Assembly: GCA_021776215.1 (NCBI GenBank)
Contig: JAJFGI010000086.1
Coordinates: 1 to 37,010, forward strand
Reading direction: 5' to 3'
DNA: 37,010 bases
DNA from: Kiloniellaceae bacterium
Lineage (GTDB): Bacteria > Pseudomonadota > Alphaproteobacteria > Kiloniellales > J153
Part shown: positions 19,055-27,758 of the stretch, piece by piece
Layout: every line of letters starts with the position of its first letter
Position numbering within the stretch: position 1 is the first letter of the stretch
Translations under genes and position numbers: made by a program
Notes under the pieces: model-generated
Database searches by the model: none
Seen by the model: the letters and a program-made list of their open reading frames with translations, nothing else
Told to the model about the DNA's origin: nothing

Positions 19055-19215
19055 GAGCGGTGCCACGATGGCCGTTGGTTTTTGTTCTTCCTCTGTGGCC
19101 TGCAGTGCAGGTGGGCGCCATATACCGGAACCACGGCCCCGGCAGGGACAGCTCCCTTGAGGTGGATATTGGCCCCAGGGACTGAACGACCTGACGCACC
19201 TCGTAGCACCGCCCG
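19055..19215 (-). ncRNA. ssrS: 6S RNA (SsrS)
   Basis: 6S RNA mimics an open promoter and sequesters the housekeeping sigma holoenzyme in stationary phase. It sits between zapA and ygfA, its conserved place in proteobacteria. On the minus strand GCGGTGCTACGA (from 19212) pairs with TCGTGGCACCGC (ending 19057): a 12-bp closing stem with one G-U pair. The 5' side of the central bubble reads CAGTCCCTGGGGCCAATATC, strikingly like CAGTCCCCTGAGCCGATATT of E. coli 6S. A TACTGT -10 element lies at 19221-19226, six bases before the predicted 5' end; the -35 is poor. The total of about 160 nt is typical. Exact ends are estimates. Confidence 0.88.
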
Positions 19216-19298
19216 AATGAACAGTAGATCGTGATGCTTTAACAACTTGTCTATAGCGAAGTTGGTGACGGCCCGGCCCCGTCCCGGCGAAACCGCAC

Positions 19299-19658
19299 CT
19301 AGGCCCCGCGATTTTCGACGGCGGCCAGCCGGGCGGCCATGGCCTCGATGCGCTCGGCGCTGCTCTCCAGCGCGGCGGCGACTTCAGCCTCGAGCGCCGG
19401 ATCATCGGCCGCGCTATCGGCATCCTCGCCCTCGACATCGAGCAAATGGATCTGACGGTAGGCGTCGTAAAGTTCGTCGGTGATCAACAGGCTGGCCATG
19501 ATCAGAAGGCGCGCTTCGCCCACCTGTCCGACCGAACTGGCAAGCTCCTGCATCCGTTCGTCCACGTGCTCCGCCAGCTTGCGCAAATGCTCTTCCTGGC
19601 CGTCGTCGCAGGTCATCTCATAGCTGCGGTCGTTGATTTTCAGGGTGATCTGGGCCAC
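19299..19658 (-). CDS. zapA: Cell division protein ZapA
   Basis: A small cytoplasmic protein that crosslinks and stabilises the FtsZ ring. The N-terminal domain begins MAQITLKINDRSYEMTCDDGQEEHLRKLAEHVDERM, the typical ZapA opening, followed by the helix GEARLLIMASLLITDELYDAYR. A C-terminal coiled coil rich in Ala and Glu (residues about 78-119) mediates tetramer formation. The 119-residue length is typical of alphaproteobacteria. It lies five bases after the coiled-coil gene upstream and is followed by 6S RNA. Confidence 0.94.
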   Translation of the reverse strand: MAQITLKINDRSYEMTCDDGQEEHLRKLAEHVDERMQELASSVGQVGEARLLIMASLLITDELYDAYRQIHLLDVEGEDADSAADDPALEAEVAAALESSAERIEAMAARLAAVENRGA

Positions 19659-19663
19659 GAGAT

Positions 19664-19894
19664 CTATGCCTCCAGCAGCGACTTGAACCGCGCGATGGTC
19701 GAATCCAGCCGCGCCGCGACGGTCGTTGCCGCCTTCTGCAGCGCCGCGTTTTGTTTCTGCGCCGCCGCCAGGGCATCGCGCAGGTCGGCACCGTCATCGC
19801 TATCGGCGCCGTTGCCCACCCGCGCATCCACGGCCCGCTCGAGACGATCAAGGGCTTCCTGCAATCGTCTGGTTGCCTGGTCCAATTGCGCCAT
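19664..19894 (-). CDS. Small coiled-coil protein upstream of zapA (DUF4164-like)
   Basis: A 76-residue protein that is almost entirely helical: two heptad-rich stretches (MAQLDQATRRLQEALDRLERAV and ALAAAQKQNAALQKAATTVAARLD) flank an acidic, flexible segment (GNGADSDDGADL). It resembles the small DUF4164-type proteins that sit before zapA in many alphaproteobacteria. The function is not established; five-base spacing to zapA and its shape suggest a partner in division or in ZapA assembly. It has no signal peptide and no cysteine. The family name is from memory of context rather than a search. Confidence 0.75.
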   Translation of the reverse strand: MAQLDQATRRLQEALDRLERAVDARVGNGADSDDGADLRDALAAAQKQNAALQKAATTVAARLDSTIARFKSLLEA

Positions 19895-20163
19895 GGCTCT
19901 CTCGGTTCGATTAGTTGTAATGACCCATGCGCGGGCGCGCAGACGCCCGCCAAGGGCGCAAAGTCAAGGATACGCACGGCCAAACGAAACGGTCAACCAC
20001 CGCCGCCGGTGATTCGCGAATTTGCCGCAACCCCGCCGCTTACCGGGCGGCCGACTGGGCGGTTGACGGCCAGGGCTTGTGGCGGCATGTTGCGCGCGAG
20101 CCTGCGGCGGCCAGGAGCATGGCGCCGGCACAACCGTCTCCCACATCCAAGTGGACGACCACG

Positions 20164-22194
20164 ATGGACGCAGCGTCGTCGATATCCGCGAAGACCAGCG
20201 AGTCGCCCACCGGGGCATCCCCCGGCGCATCGCACTCGGAATTGGCGACCGCAATCCGCGCCCTCTCGATGGACGCGGTCGAAGCGGCAAAGTCGGGCCA
20301 TCCGGGCATGCCCATGGGCATGGCGGACGTGGCGACCGTTCTGTTCACCCGTTTTCTCAAGTTCGACCCGGCGCGGCCCGACTGGCCGGACCGTGACCGC
20401 TTCGTGCTCTCGGCCGGCCACGGGTCGATGCTGCTCTACAGCCTGCTCTATCTGACCGGCTATGCCGACATGACCATCGACGAGCTGCGCAATTTTCGCC
20501 AGCTCGGCAGCCGCACGGCAGGCCACCCGGAATACGGCCACGCCAGTGGAATCGAGACCACCACCGGCCCCTTGGGCCAGGGCTTGGGCAACGCCGTCGG
20601 CATGGCGCTGGCGGAGCGCGTGCTGGCCGCCCGCTTTGGCGACAAGCTGGTCAATCACCATACCTACGCGATCGCCGGCGACGGCTGCCTGATGGAGGGC
20701 ATCAGCCACGAGGCCGCCTCGCTGGCGGGGCACCTGCGTCTGGGCAAGCTGATCGTCCTTTTCGACGACAACGGCATCTCCATCGACGGGCCCACGTCCC
20801 TGTCCGTCTCGGACGACCAGCAGGCACGCTTCGCCGCCTATGGCTGGCACGTCCAGGCGGTCGATGGGCACGATCCGGAGGCGATCGCGGCGGCGATCGC
20901 GGCGGCACAGGAAACCGAGCAACCGTCCCTGATCGCCTGCAAAACGATTATCGGCTACGGCGCGCCGACCAAGGCGGGCAGCGCCAAGACCCATGGCGCC
21001 GCGCTCGGCGCCGCGGAAATCGCGGGGGCGCGCGAGAAGCTCGGCTGGCCCTACGCCCCGTTCGTGGTGCCGGATGAGATCTTGGGCGCCTGGCGGCGCG
21101 CCGGCAGCCGCGGCGCACCGGCGGCAACCGCTTGGGAAAAGCGCCTAGCCGAATGCGATGGCAAGACGCGCAGCGAGTTCAAGCGGCGCATTGCCGGTGA
21201 ATTACCGAAGAATTGGACCGAGGGGTTGGCGGCGCTGAAACGAACAGCGATCGCGGAAGCCCCGGAGATCGCCACCCGGGTCGCCTCGCAGCGAGCGATC
21301 GAGGCCCTGGTGCCATACCTGCCGGAGCTGGTTGGCGGATCCGCCGATCTTACCGGCTCGAACAACACCCTGGTTTCGGATCAGATTGCCATCGGCCCCG
21401 GCATGTTCGCCGGCTCCTACGTATATTACGGGGTGCGCGAGCATGCCATGGCGGCGGCCATGAACGGCCTGGCCCTGCACGGCGGTGTGATCCCCTATGG
21501 CGGCACGTTCCTGGTCTTTACCGACTACTGCCGGCCCTCCATTCGCCTCTCCGCCTTGATGGGCCAGCGGGTCATCTATGTGATGACGCACGATTCCATC
21601 GGCCTGGGCGAAGACGGGCCGACCCATCAGCCGGTCGAGCATCTGGCGGCGCTGCGGGCGATTCCGAATCTAAACGTCTTCCGTCCCGCCGACCTGGTGG
21701 AAACGGCGGAGTGCTGGGAGGTGGCCATTGCCACCCGCGACCGGCCGTCGGTCCTGGCACTCACCCGGCAGGCGGTGCCCAGCCTGCGCCGCGACGGCAG
21801 CGAAAACCTGAGTGCCTACGGCGGCTACATCATGGCGCCGGCGGACAACGCCCGCCAGGTCACGCTGATCGCCTCAGGCTCCGAGGTTGCCATCGCCATG
21901 GCCGCCCAGACCCTGCTGGCGGCCGACGGCATCGCGGCGGCGGTCGTCTCCCTGCCCTGCTGGAAGCTTTTCCAGGCGCAGCCGGCGCATTACCGGGACG
22001 AGGTGCTCGGCCCGGGATCCCTGCGTGTCGGTATCGAAGCCGCGGGCGCCTTTGGCTGGGATACCTGGCTGGCCCCGGACGGCGCCTTTGTCGGCATGAG
22101 CGGCTTCGGCGCCTCGGCCCCCGCCGAAAGCCTCTACGAGCACTTCAAGATCACCCCCCAGGCGGTGGTCGATGCGGTGAAGGCCCGTCTATGA
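20164..22194 (+). CDS. tkt: Transketolase
   Basis: A thiamine-diphosphate enzyme that moves two-carbon units between sugar phosphates in the pentose phosphate and Calvin-type pathways. The track ORF begins 79 codons too early and its first part is Arg/Ala-rich noncoding sequence. I place the start at [15 protein letters not shown] (20164), about 30 residues before the family core [23 protein letters not shown]; the ribosome-binding site is weak, so the start is uncertain. The ThDP motif [32 protein letters not shown], the pyrimidine-domain [19 protein letters not shown] and the C-terminal domain are intact. About 676 residues is normal. It leads a tkt-fba-gap cluster. Confidence 0.95.
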   Translation: MDAASSISAKTSESPTGASPGASHSELATAIRALSMDAVEAAKSGHPGMPMGMADVATVLFTRFLKFDPARPDWPDRDRFVLSAGHGSMLLYSLLYLTGYADMTIDELRNFRQLGSRTAGHPEYGHASGIETTTGPLGQGLGNAVGMALAERVLAARFGDKLVNHHTYAIAGDGCLMEGISHEAASLAGHLRLGKLIVLFDDNGISIDGPTSLSVSDDQQARFAAYGWHVQAVDGHDPEAIAAAIAAAQETEQPSLIACKTIIGYGAPTKAGSAKTHGAALGAAEIAGAREKLGWPYAPFVVPDEILGAWRRAGSRGAPAATAWEKRLAECDGKTRSEFKRRIAGELPKNWTEGLAALKRTAIAEAPEIATRVASQRAIEALVPYLPELVGGSADLTGSNNTLVSDQIAIGPGMFAGSYVYYGVREHAMAAAMNGLALHGGVIPYGGTFLVFTDYCRPSIRLSALMGQRVIYVMTHDSIGLGEDGPTHQPVEHLAALRAIPNLNVFRPADLVETAECWEVAIATRDRPSVLALTRQAVPSLRRDGSENLSAYGGYIMAPADNARQVTLIASGSEVAIAMAAQTLLAADGIAAAVVSLPCWKLFQAQPAHYRDEVLGPGSLRVGIEAAGAFGWDTWLAPDGAFVGMSGFGASAPAESLYEHFKITPQAVVDAVKARL

Positions 22195-22255
22195 TGGCCA
22201 TTCCACCCTGTCGGCACCGCGACACCATCCAACAGCAGCACGGGAACGAACAACG

Positions 22256-23257
22256 ATGAGCGGAGCAGAACTAGCCAAGACGGCGCAGGCTTTGGTCGTC
22301 GACGGCAAAGGCATCCTGGCGGCGGACGAAAGCTCGCCCACCATCAAGAAGCGCTTCGATAGCATCAAGATCCCCTCGACCGAAGAAAACCGGCGCGACT
22401 ACCGAACGATGCTCTTTACAACGCCCGGCGCCGCCGAGCACATCAGCGGCATCATCCTGTTCGACGAGACGATTCGGCAGAACGCGGCCGATGGGACGCC
22501 TCTGGTGCGCATCCTGCGCAACGCCGGGATCATCCCCGGCATCAAGGTGGACGCGGGCGCCAAGCCGTTGGCCGGGCATCCCGGAGAGACTGTCACCGAG
22601 GGTCTGGACGGCCTGCGCGACCGTCTCAACGACTACGCGAAACTCGGCGCCCGCTTCGCCAAGTGGCGCGCCGTTTACCGTATCGGCGATGTCATCCCCA
22701 GCCCGGCTTGTGTTTTGGCCAACGCCCACGCCCTGGCGCGCTATGCGGCGCTGTGCCAGGAGGCCGGCGTGGTGCCCATCGTCGAACCGGAGGTGTTGAT
22801 GGACGGCGACCACGACATCGACGCCTGCGACGAGGTGACGGAAGAGATCCTGCGCTCGGTCTTCGCCGAGCTGTCGGTGCAGGACGTGCTGCTTGAAGGC
22901 ATCCTGCTTAAGCCAAACATGGTGATTTCGGGCGCCGATTGCCCCGAGCAGGCGGACGTGGAGGAGGTCGCTCGGCGCACGGTCCGCTGTCTGCGGCGTA
23001 CGGTGCCGGCGGCGGTGCCGGGCATCGTTTTCCTCTCAGGCGGGCAAAGCGACGCGGTGGCGACACAGCATCTCAATGCCATGAACAAGCTGCCGGACTC
23101 GCGGCCCTGGAAGCTCAGCTTCTCCTATGGCCGCGCCCTGCAGGCGGCGCCGCTGCAAGCCTGGGGCGGCAAGGCGGACAAGGTGAAAGCCGGCCAGGCG
23201 GCTTTCCTCGAGCAGGCCAAGGCCAACGGCGCGGCGACGCTCGGCAAATACGCCTGA
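22256..23257 (+). CDS. fba: Class I fructose-bisphosphate aldolase
   Basis: A Schiff-base aldolase that splits fructose-1,6-bisphosphate into dihydroxyacetone phosphate and glyceraldehyde-3-phosphate, reversibly. It is the eukaryote-like class I type: GILAADESSPTIKKRFDSI at residues about 18-36, NRRDYRTMLFTTPG near 46, KWRAVYRIG near 141, the catalytic-lysine segment LEGILLKPNMVI near 215, and FLSGGQSD near 260. There is no zinc-binding class II pattern. A 61-base gap follows tkt. At 333 residues it is a little shorter than animal aldolases and lacks the C-terminal Tyr tail. The cluster places it in glycolysis/gluconeogenesis. Confidence 0.96.
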   Translation: MSGAELAKTAQALVVDGKGILAADESSPTIKKRFDSIKIPSTEENRRDYRTMLFTTPGAAEHISGIILFDETIRQNAADGTPLVRILRNAGIIPGIKVDAGAKPLAGHPGETVTEGLDGLRDRLNDYAKLGARFAKWRAVYRIGDVIPSPACVLANAHALARYAALCQEAGVVPIVEPEVLMDGDHDIDACDEVTEEILRSVFAELSVQDVLLEGILLKPNMVISGADCPEQADVEEVARRTVRCLRRTVPAAVPGIVFLSGGQSDAVATQHLNAMNKLPDSRPWKLSFSYGRALQAAPLQAWGGKADKVKAGQAAFLEQAKANGAATLGKYA

Positions 23258-23297
23258 GGGCGCCCGCGCAAGTTAGATCGGAACCAAGGAGACATCG

Positions 23298-24308
23298 ATG
23301 GTGGTCAAAGTGGGGATCAACGGCTTCGGCCGGATTGGACGGTTGGTTTTTCGGGCGGCGATGGAATCGGGGCGCAAGGACATCACCTTTGTGGCGATCA
23401 ACGACCTGGGCTCGGCGGCCGACAATGCGCATCTTTTGAAGTACGATTCGGTGCACGGGCGTTTCCCCGGCAAGGTCGAGGCGACGAAGAACACCATCAA
23501 GGTCAACGGCAAGTCGATTCAGGTTCTGGCCGAGCGGGACCCGGCCCAGTTGCCGTGGGGCAAGCTGGGTGTCGACGTGGTGCTGGAATGCACCGGCCTG
23601 TTCACCAAGAAAGAGGCCGCGGCGAAGCATCTGGCGGGCGGCGCCAAGAAGGTGCTGGTTTCGGCGCCGTGCACGGATGCCGATCTGACGGTCGTCTACG
23701 GCGTCAATCACGACAAGCTGCGCAAAAGCCACACGGTCGTCTCCAACGCCTCGTGCACCACGAACTGCCTGGTGCCGGTCGCCTACGTGCTCGACGAGAC
23801 GGTCGGCATCAAGCACGGCTTCATGACCACGATCCATTCCTTCACCGGCGACCAGCGCACGGTGGATACCCTGCACAAGGACCTGCGCCGGGCGCGGGCT
23901 GCTTCGCTCTCCATGATTCCCACCTCGACCGGGGCGGCGCGCGCCGTCGGCCTGGTGATGCCGAAGCTGAAGGGCAAGCTGGACGGCACCTCGATCCGGG
24001 TGCCGACGCCGAACGTCAGCCTCATCGACCTAACCATCGTGGCGAAGAAGAAGACCACGGTCGAGGCCGTCAATCAGGCCATGGTCCGCGCCGCTAAGGG
24101 CAACCGCCTGAAAGGCATCCTGGAGACCAACGACGAGATGCTGGTCTCCTCAGACTTCAACCACAACCCGGCCAGCTCCACCTTCGATCTGACCGAGACG
24201 CAGGTGCTGGACGGGACCTTCGTGCGGGTTCTCTCCTGGTACGACAACGAGTGGGGCTTCTCCAACAGGATGAGCGACACCGCCGTCGCCATGGGCAAGC
24301 TGCTTTAG
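23298..24308 (+). CDS. gap: Glyceraldehyde-3-phosphate dehydrogenase, type I
   Basis: Oxidises glyceraldehyde-3-phosphate to 1,3-bisphosphoglycerate with NAD(P), reversibly. The Rossmann motif [12 protein letters not shown] is at residues 5-16, and AINDLG near 34-39 decides cofactor preference (Asp suggests NAD). The catalytic SNASCTTNC places the nucleophile at Cys153; [20 protein letters not shown] and the terminal [12 protein letters not shown] are diagnostic. The 336-residue length is standard. A clear Shine-Dalgarno (AAGGAGA) precedes the ATG. It follows fba by 40 bases. A pgk gene, often next to gap in alphaproteobacteria, is not here. Confidence 0.97.
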   Translation: MVVKVGINGFGRIGRLVFRAAMESGRKDITFVAINDLGSAADNAHLLKYDSVHGRFPGKVEATKNTIKVNGKSIQVLAERDPAQLPWGKLGVDVVLECTGLFTKKEAAAKHLAGGAKKVLVSAPCTDADLTVVYGVNHDKLRKSHTVVSNASCTTNCLVPVAYVLDETVGIKHGFMTTIHSFTGDQRTVDTLHKDLRRARAASLSMIPTSTGAARAVGLVMPKLKGKLDGTSIRVPTPNVSLIDLTIVAKKKTTVEAVNQAMVRAAKGNRLKGILETNDEMLVSSDFNHNPASSTFDLTETQVLDGTFVRVLSWYDNEWGFSNRMSDTAVAMGKLL

Positions 24309-24342
24309 CCCCCCGCCCCTCCGCTTCGGCTATCATGGGCGG

Positions 24343-24750
24343 ATGGCCGAGAGCGCGATCATTGTCCACTCGCTGGAGCACGCCCGTGCTGCCGTCGCCG
24401 CGGCGGCGGCGTTGAACGTGCCGGTCACGCTGGCCTCGGCGCCCGGCGCCGCGGCCTACCTTGGGCCGATGTGGTTCGCCGAAGTGGTCGGGCACGCCGC
24501 CGCCGAGCATCCCGATGCCCAGGTCTCCGCCATTCTCGACTGCGGCGCGATGCCGGGGCTGGTCCTGGCGGCGCTGCGCCAGGGGATCAAGCGGGTGCGG
24601 TTCACCGGGCGCGCGTCGACCGCTGCGAAACTGGCCGCCATCGCCGGCGGTCACGGCGCGGAGATGGTGCGCGGTCGCCTGAACGGCCGCGACCTGCTGG
24701 ATAGCCCCGATCCGGCGGCGGCATGCCGCCGCTGGCTGGCGCGCGGATAG
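24343..24750 (+). CDS. Conserved-looking hypothetical protein downstream of gap
   Basis: A 135-residue soluble protein that I cannot assign to a characterised family. It has an alternating helix/strand pattern: SAIIVHSLEHARAAVAAAAA, VPVTLASAPGAAAYLGP, AQVSAILDCGAMPGLVLAAL, RVRFTGRASTAAKLAAIAG, ending in DPAAACRRWLARG. The hydrophobic strand-then-CGxxPG-helix pattern suggests a small alpha/beta fold that might bind a phosphate or nucleotide, but no known catalytic motif is visible. Codon use matches its neighbours. It lies 34 bases after gap, so cotranscription with the sugar-phosphate genes is likely. There is no signal or membrane segment. Confidence 0.8.
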   Translation: MAESAIIVHSLEHARAAVAAAAALNVPVTLASAPGAAAYLGPMWFAEVVGHAAAEHPDAQVSAILDCGAMPGLVLAALRQGIKRVRFTGRASTAAKLAAIAGGHGAEMVRGRLNGRDLLDSPDPAAACRRWLARG

Positions 24751-24768
24751 GGAGCGAAACGGTCCCGA

Positions 24769-24797
24769 TTGCCTCGCCGGGGTCAAGCTGTTAGCTT
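24769..24797 (+). promoter_or_regulatory. Possible sigma-70-like promoter for efp
   Basis: TTGCCT and TAGCTT are separated by 17 bases, ending 47 bases before the efp start. Both elements deviate from consensus by two positions, so this is a weak prediction. Confidence 0.3.
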
Positions 24798-24844
24798 CCC
24801 CGCGCCTTTCCCGACCCCAATCCTGACCCCGGACCCGTCTAGCC

Positions 24845-25414
24845 ATGAAGATCAAGGGCAACGCCATCCGTCCCGGTAACATCGTCGAGCACAAAGGCCG
24901 CCTCTGGCGCGCGGTGCGCATTCAGCACACGCAGCCCGGCAAGGGCGGCGCCTATCTGCAGGTCGAGCTCAAGGATGTCCGCGACGGCACCAAGCTGAAT
25001 GAGCGCTTCCGCTCCAGCGAGGACGTGGAAAGAGTCCGCCTCGACCAGCGCGACTACCAGTTCCTCTATGCCGAAGCCGACGACATGCTGACTTTCATGG
25101 ACAAGGAAAGCTACGACCAGGTCACCGTGCACAAGGACCTGTTGGGCGAGCCGGCGGTGTTTCTGCAGGAGGGCATGGACGCCACCATCGAGTCTTACGA
25201 GGGCTCGCCGATCAGCGTGCTGCTGCCCGATACGGTGGTCATGGCCATCGTCGAGGCCGATCCGGTGGTGAAGGGTCAGACGGCGTCGTCGTCCTATAAG
25301 CCGGCGCTGCTCGAGAACGGCGTGCGCACGTCGGTCCCGCCGCACATCGAGTCCGGCACGCGGGTGGTGATCAATACGGCCGACGGCTCCTACGTAGAGC
25401 GGGCCAAGGACTAA
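24845..25414 (+). CDS. efp: Translation elongation factor P
   Basis: Binds stalled ribosomes and stimulates peptide bond formation at consecutive prolines. Domain I (KOW-like) starts [21 protein letters not shown] and exposes the modifiable loop PGKGGA, with Lys33 at the tip. OB-fold domains II and III follow, ending [13 protein letters not shown] and [19 protein letters not shown], the EF-P C-terminal signature. The 189-residue length is normal. A lysine at the tip fits EpmA-type modification, but no modification gene lies in this window. Pro-rich TolA and the OmpA-like protein nearby are the kind of proteins that depend on EF-P. Confidence 0.97.
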   Translation: MKIKGNAIRPGNIVEHKGRLWRAVRIQHTQPGKGGAYLQVELKDVRDGTKLNERFRSSEDVERVRLDQRDYQFLYAEADDMLTFMDKESYDQVTVHKDLLGEPAVFLQEGMDATIESYEGSPISVLLPDTVVMAIVEADPVVKGQTASSSYKPALLENGVRTSVPPHIESGTRVVINTADGSYVERAKD

Positions 25415-25418
25415 ATCG

Positions 25419-25439
25419 AGCGGCGGCGTCACCGCCGCT
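25419..25439 (+). terminator. Hairpin between efp and suhB
   Basis: AGCGGCGG pairs perfectly with CCGCCGCT around a 5-base loop, starting five bases after the efp stop. There is no U tract afterwards, so it may be an attenuator, a processing site or mRNA protection rather than a full terminator. Confidence 0.35.
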
Positions 25440-25460
25440 GGCAACTCCAGGATATCCCCG

Positions 25461-26267
25461 ATGGCCGTGCGCTCGGCGACAATCAACGTGATGACCCGCG
25501 CCGCCGACAAGGCGGCCCGCCGCCTGAAGCGCGACTTCGGCGAGGTCGAGAACCTGCAGGTTTCGCGCAAAGGTCCCGCCGATTTCGTTTCGTCGGCGGA
25601 CCTGCGGGCAGAACAAACCTTGCGGGAGGAATTGGGACGGGCGCGACCCGAGTACGATTTCCTAATGGAGGAGTCGGGTCACACCGCTGCCCGCCAGCCG
25701 GCGAGCGGGGGGGTGCCGCGGCGCTGGATTGTCGATCCGCTGGACGGCACCACGAATTTTCTGCACGGCCTGCCGCATTTCGCTATCTCCATCGCCTTGG
25801 AGGAGCGCGGCGAGATCATCGCCGGCGTCGTCTACGACCCGATCAAGGAAGAGATGTTCTGGGCCGAAAAGGGCGCCGGTGCCTATTTGAACGATCGTCG
25901 ACTCCGAGCTTCCGGGCGCGACACCCTTGCGGCTGCTGTCGTCGGCACCGGGGCACCGTACAAAGGCCATGGCGACGCCCCGAAGTTTCTCGCCGAGCTG
26001 AATGCCGTCATCGGCGCCACCGCGGGCATGCGCCGCTGGGGTTCGGCCTCGCTGGACTTGGCGTATGTGGCCGCCGGGCGTTTCGATGCTTTTTGGGAGC
26101 GCCATCTGTCCCTCTGGGACACCGCCGCTGGTATTGTTTTGGTGCGCGAAGCCGGCGGCTATGTGAGCGAAGTTGACGGAAAATCGCTGCGCCCGGACAG
26201 TCCCAGCATACTGGCCGCCAATGCCACGTTGCACCCGGCCATCATGGCGCTGTTACGCGGCGCCTAG
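25461..26267 (+). CDS. suhB: Inositol monophosphatase family protein SuhB
   Basis: A Mg-dependent, Li-sensitive phosphatase family. In E. coli SuhB also joins the ribosomal RNA antitermination complex. Metal-site motifs are in order: EESGH near residue 72, WIVDPLDGTTNFLHGLPHFAIS near 91, and SLWDTAAGIVLVREAGG near 216. The start MAVRSATINVMTRAADKAARRLKRDFGEVENLQV is typical. At 268 residues the length is standard. It lies 46 bases after efp, and efp-suhB is a recurrent alphaproteobacterial pair. Whether the enzyme or the rRNA role dominates here is unknown. Confidence 0.95.
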   Translation: MAVRSATINVMTRAADKAARRLKRDFGEVENLQVSRKGPADFVSSADLRAEQTLREELGRARPEYDFLMEESGHTAARQPASGGVPRRWIVDPLDGTTNFLHGLPHFAISIALEERGEIIAGVVYDPIKEEMFWAEKGAGAYLNDRRLRASGRDTLAAAVVGTGAPYKGHGDAPKFLAELNAVIGATAGMRRWGSASLDLAYVAAGRFDAFWERHLSLWDTAAGIVLVREAGGYVSEVDGKSLRPDSPSILAANATLHPAIMALLRGA

Positions 26268-26355
26268 GGCCGCCCTTGCAAAGCGGTTGTCGGCGGCGCG
26301 GGCTCGGCATAGTCTTAGGCCCGATTCGGCGGGCGAAGCGCAGCACGGGGGACGT

Positions 26356-27651
26356 ATGAATTTGGCTGCTCGCCGCGAATGCGCGGCAATTCCCGGACCG
26401 GTATGGCCGGATGCGTACGAAACGAACGATGGGCGAGCGCGTGCCAGGCGCGCTGGTGCGATCATGTTTGTCGCGGCGCTGGTCGGCGGCATGGCCGCCG
26501 TTCCGGTGTCGGCACAACAGACCGCCCAGCAGACTATCGTCATCGGTGATGACAATGGCGGCGCGGATGGCAGCGGTCCCAAGCGTTCCGATAGCGCCGG
26601 TGTGGTCATCAACGATGACGTGCTCGACAGCCTCGGCAGGTCGGGTGGCGCCGCGCCGGGCCTCCCGCCGTCCACCCCCTATGGCGCCCCGGGACAAGCG
26701 GGACAGGCACCGGTGATCGGTCCCGGCGCCCCCGGTACGGCCTATCGGCTGCCGGGCACCGGCCAACTGGTGATCAGCCGTCCGAGCACGCTTTTGTTTC
26801 CGCCTCCTACTTTTCCCAGCAGCCGATTGACCGTCCCCGCGCCGGCCGGCCGGGCGGCGCGCACCGCGCCGGATACCGGCACGGCGGAGTCGCGCCTGCT
26901 CGTCCCGAAACCGGCCCAACCGTCGGCACCGGATGTGGCGCGGCCGGAACCGGCCCCCGCGGCAACGGCGGCCGTCCCCCGCGAGCCCGTCACACCCGCG
27001 CCGGGGCTCGGCACCGCCACCGCCGAGATTCCGCCGGCAACCGAAGCCGCGCCGGCGCCGGCCGCCGAGCCGACACCGGCGGCCGCCGCCCCGATGGCGC
27101 CAACGACGGAACCCGTCACCCTGCCAGCGCCGCCCGCAGTGGCGGAGTTGCCGACCGCGGCAGCGCCCGCCGCCGAGCCACCGGTGGCGCCGCTGCCCGC
27201 CGAGCCAAGCCTCCAGGACGAACCGGCAACCGCGGCAGCGCCCTCCGGTACCCCAGCCGTGGAGGCCGAGCCGAAAGCGACGCCACAACCGGAGCCGTCT
27301 CAGAGCGCCGCCTTACCGTCGGCGGCCGGCCCGGTCGGCGAAATGCGCCTGACCTTCGACGATGGCTCGGCCGAATTGACGTCAACCGCCATGGGTCAAT
27401 TGGACAGCCTGGCAAAGGAACTGCTCGGCAAAACCGACGCCCGGGTGCAACTGCTGGCCTACGCCAAAGCGAGCGAGGACGGCTCCAGCCGGGCGCGGCG
27501 CCTATCGTTGTCGCGGGCGCTGGCCGTGCGGGCCTATCTCATCGAGAAGGGCATCCGCTCGACTCGCATGGACGTCCGCGCGCTGGGCAGCAGCTTCGAG
27601 GACGGCCCGGCCGACCGCGTCGATGTCCTGCCCCAAGAGTCCACACAATAG
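26356..27651 (+). CDS. OmpA-like periplasmic protein with long Pro/Ala-rich region
   Basis: The track ORF starts inside suhB; the ATG at 26356 gives 431 residues. An unusually long Arg-rich leader precedes a hydrophobic stretch (GAIMFVAALVGGMAAVPVSAQ) that looks like a signal peptide ending near residue 55. Met37 (26464) is an alternative start but would leave too short a charged n-region. Residues about 110-325 are low complexity, rich in Pro, Ala, Glu and Thr, and probably span the periplasm. The last 100 residues form an OmpA-type domain: MRLTFDDGSAELTSTAMGQLD, RARRLSLSRALAVRAYLIEKGI and MDVRALGSS. It precedes the MotA-like and MotB-like genes and is probably part of that complex. No specific function is known to me. 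Confidence 0.82.
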   Translation: MNLAARRECAAIPGPVWPDAYETNDGRARARRAGAIMFVAALVGGMAAVPVSAQQTAQQTIVIGDDNGGADGSGPKRSDSAGVVINDDVLDSLGRSGGAAPGLPPSTPYGAPGQAGQAPVIGPGAPGTAYRLPGTGQLVISRPSTLLFPPPTFPSSRLTVPAPAGRAARTAPDTGTAESRLLVPKPAQPSAPDVARPEPAPAATAAVPREPVTPAPGLGTATAEIPPATEAAPAPAAEPTPAAAAPMAPTTEPVTLPAPPAVAELPTAAAPAAEPPVAPLPAEPSLQDEPATAAAPSGTPAVEAEPKATPQPEPSQSAALPSAAGPVGEMRLTFDDGSAELTSTAMGQLDSLAKELLGKTDARVQLLAYAKASEDGSSRARRLSLSRALAVRAYLIEKGIRSTRMDVRALGSSFEDGPADRVDVLPQESTQ

Positions 27652-27695
27652 GTCGCCCGAAACCGCGTGCGCCACAGTTTCGCCGCAGTAGCACC

Positions 27696-27719
27696 CTATA
27701 GGGCAGCGCTCTATAGGGC
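27696..27719. repeat. Direct repeat CTATAGGGC, 15-bp period, upstream of the MotA-like gene
   Basis: Two identical 9-mers start at 27696 and 27711, separated by AGCGCT (itself a palindrome). The first copy, with its preceding CC, forms the palindrome CCCTATAGGG. The site lies 40 bases before the MotA-like start and could be an operator or promoter region. It is one of the few AT-containing islands here. Confidence 0.6.
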
Positions 27720-27758
27720 GAACACTCTCCGACAGACCGCGAGGCTGCAATTCACACG

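Noticed and set aside
19012-19438. N-terminal extension of 5-formyltetrahydrofolate cyclo-ligase
   Set aside because: The extra 141 codons overlap the 6S RNA gene, and the family N-terminus begins at the ATG at 19015.
19927-20163. N-terminal extension of transketolase
   Set aside because: The first 79 codons of the ORF are not transketolase-like and no family member has such a leader; an internal start is far more likely, though its exact position is uncertain.
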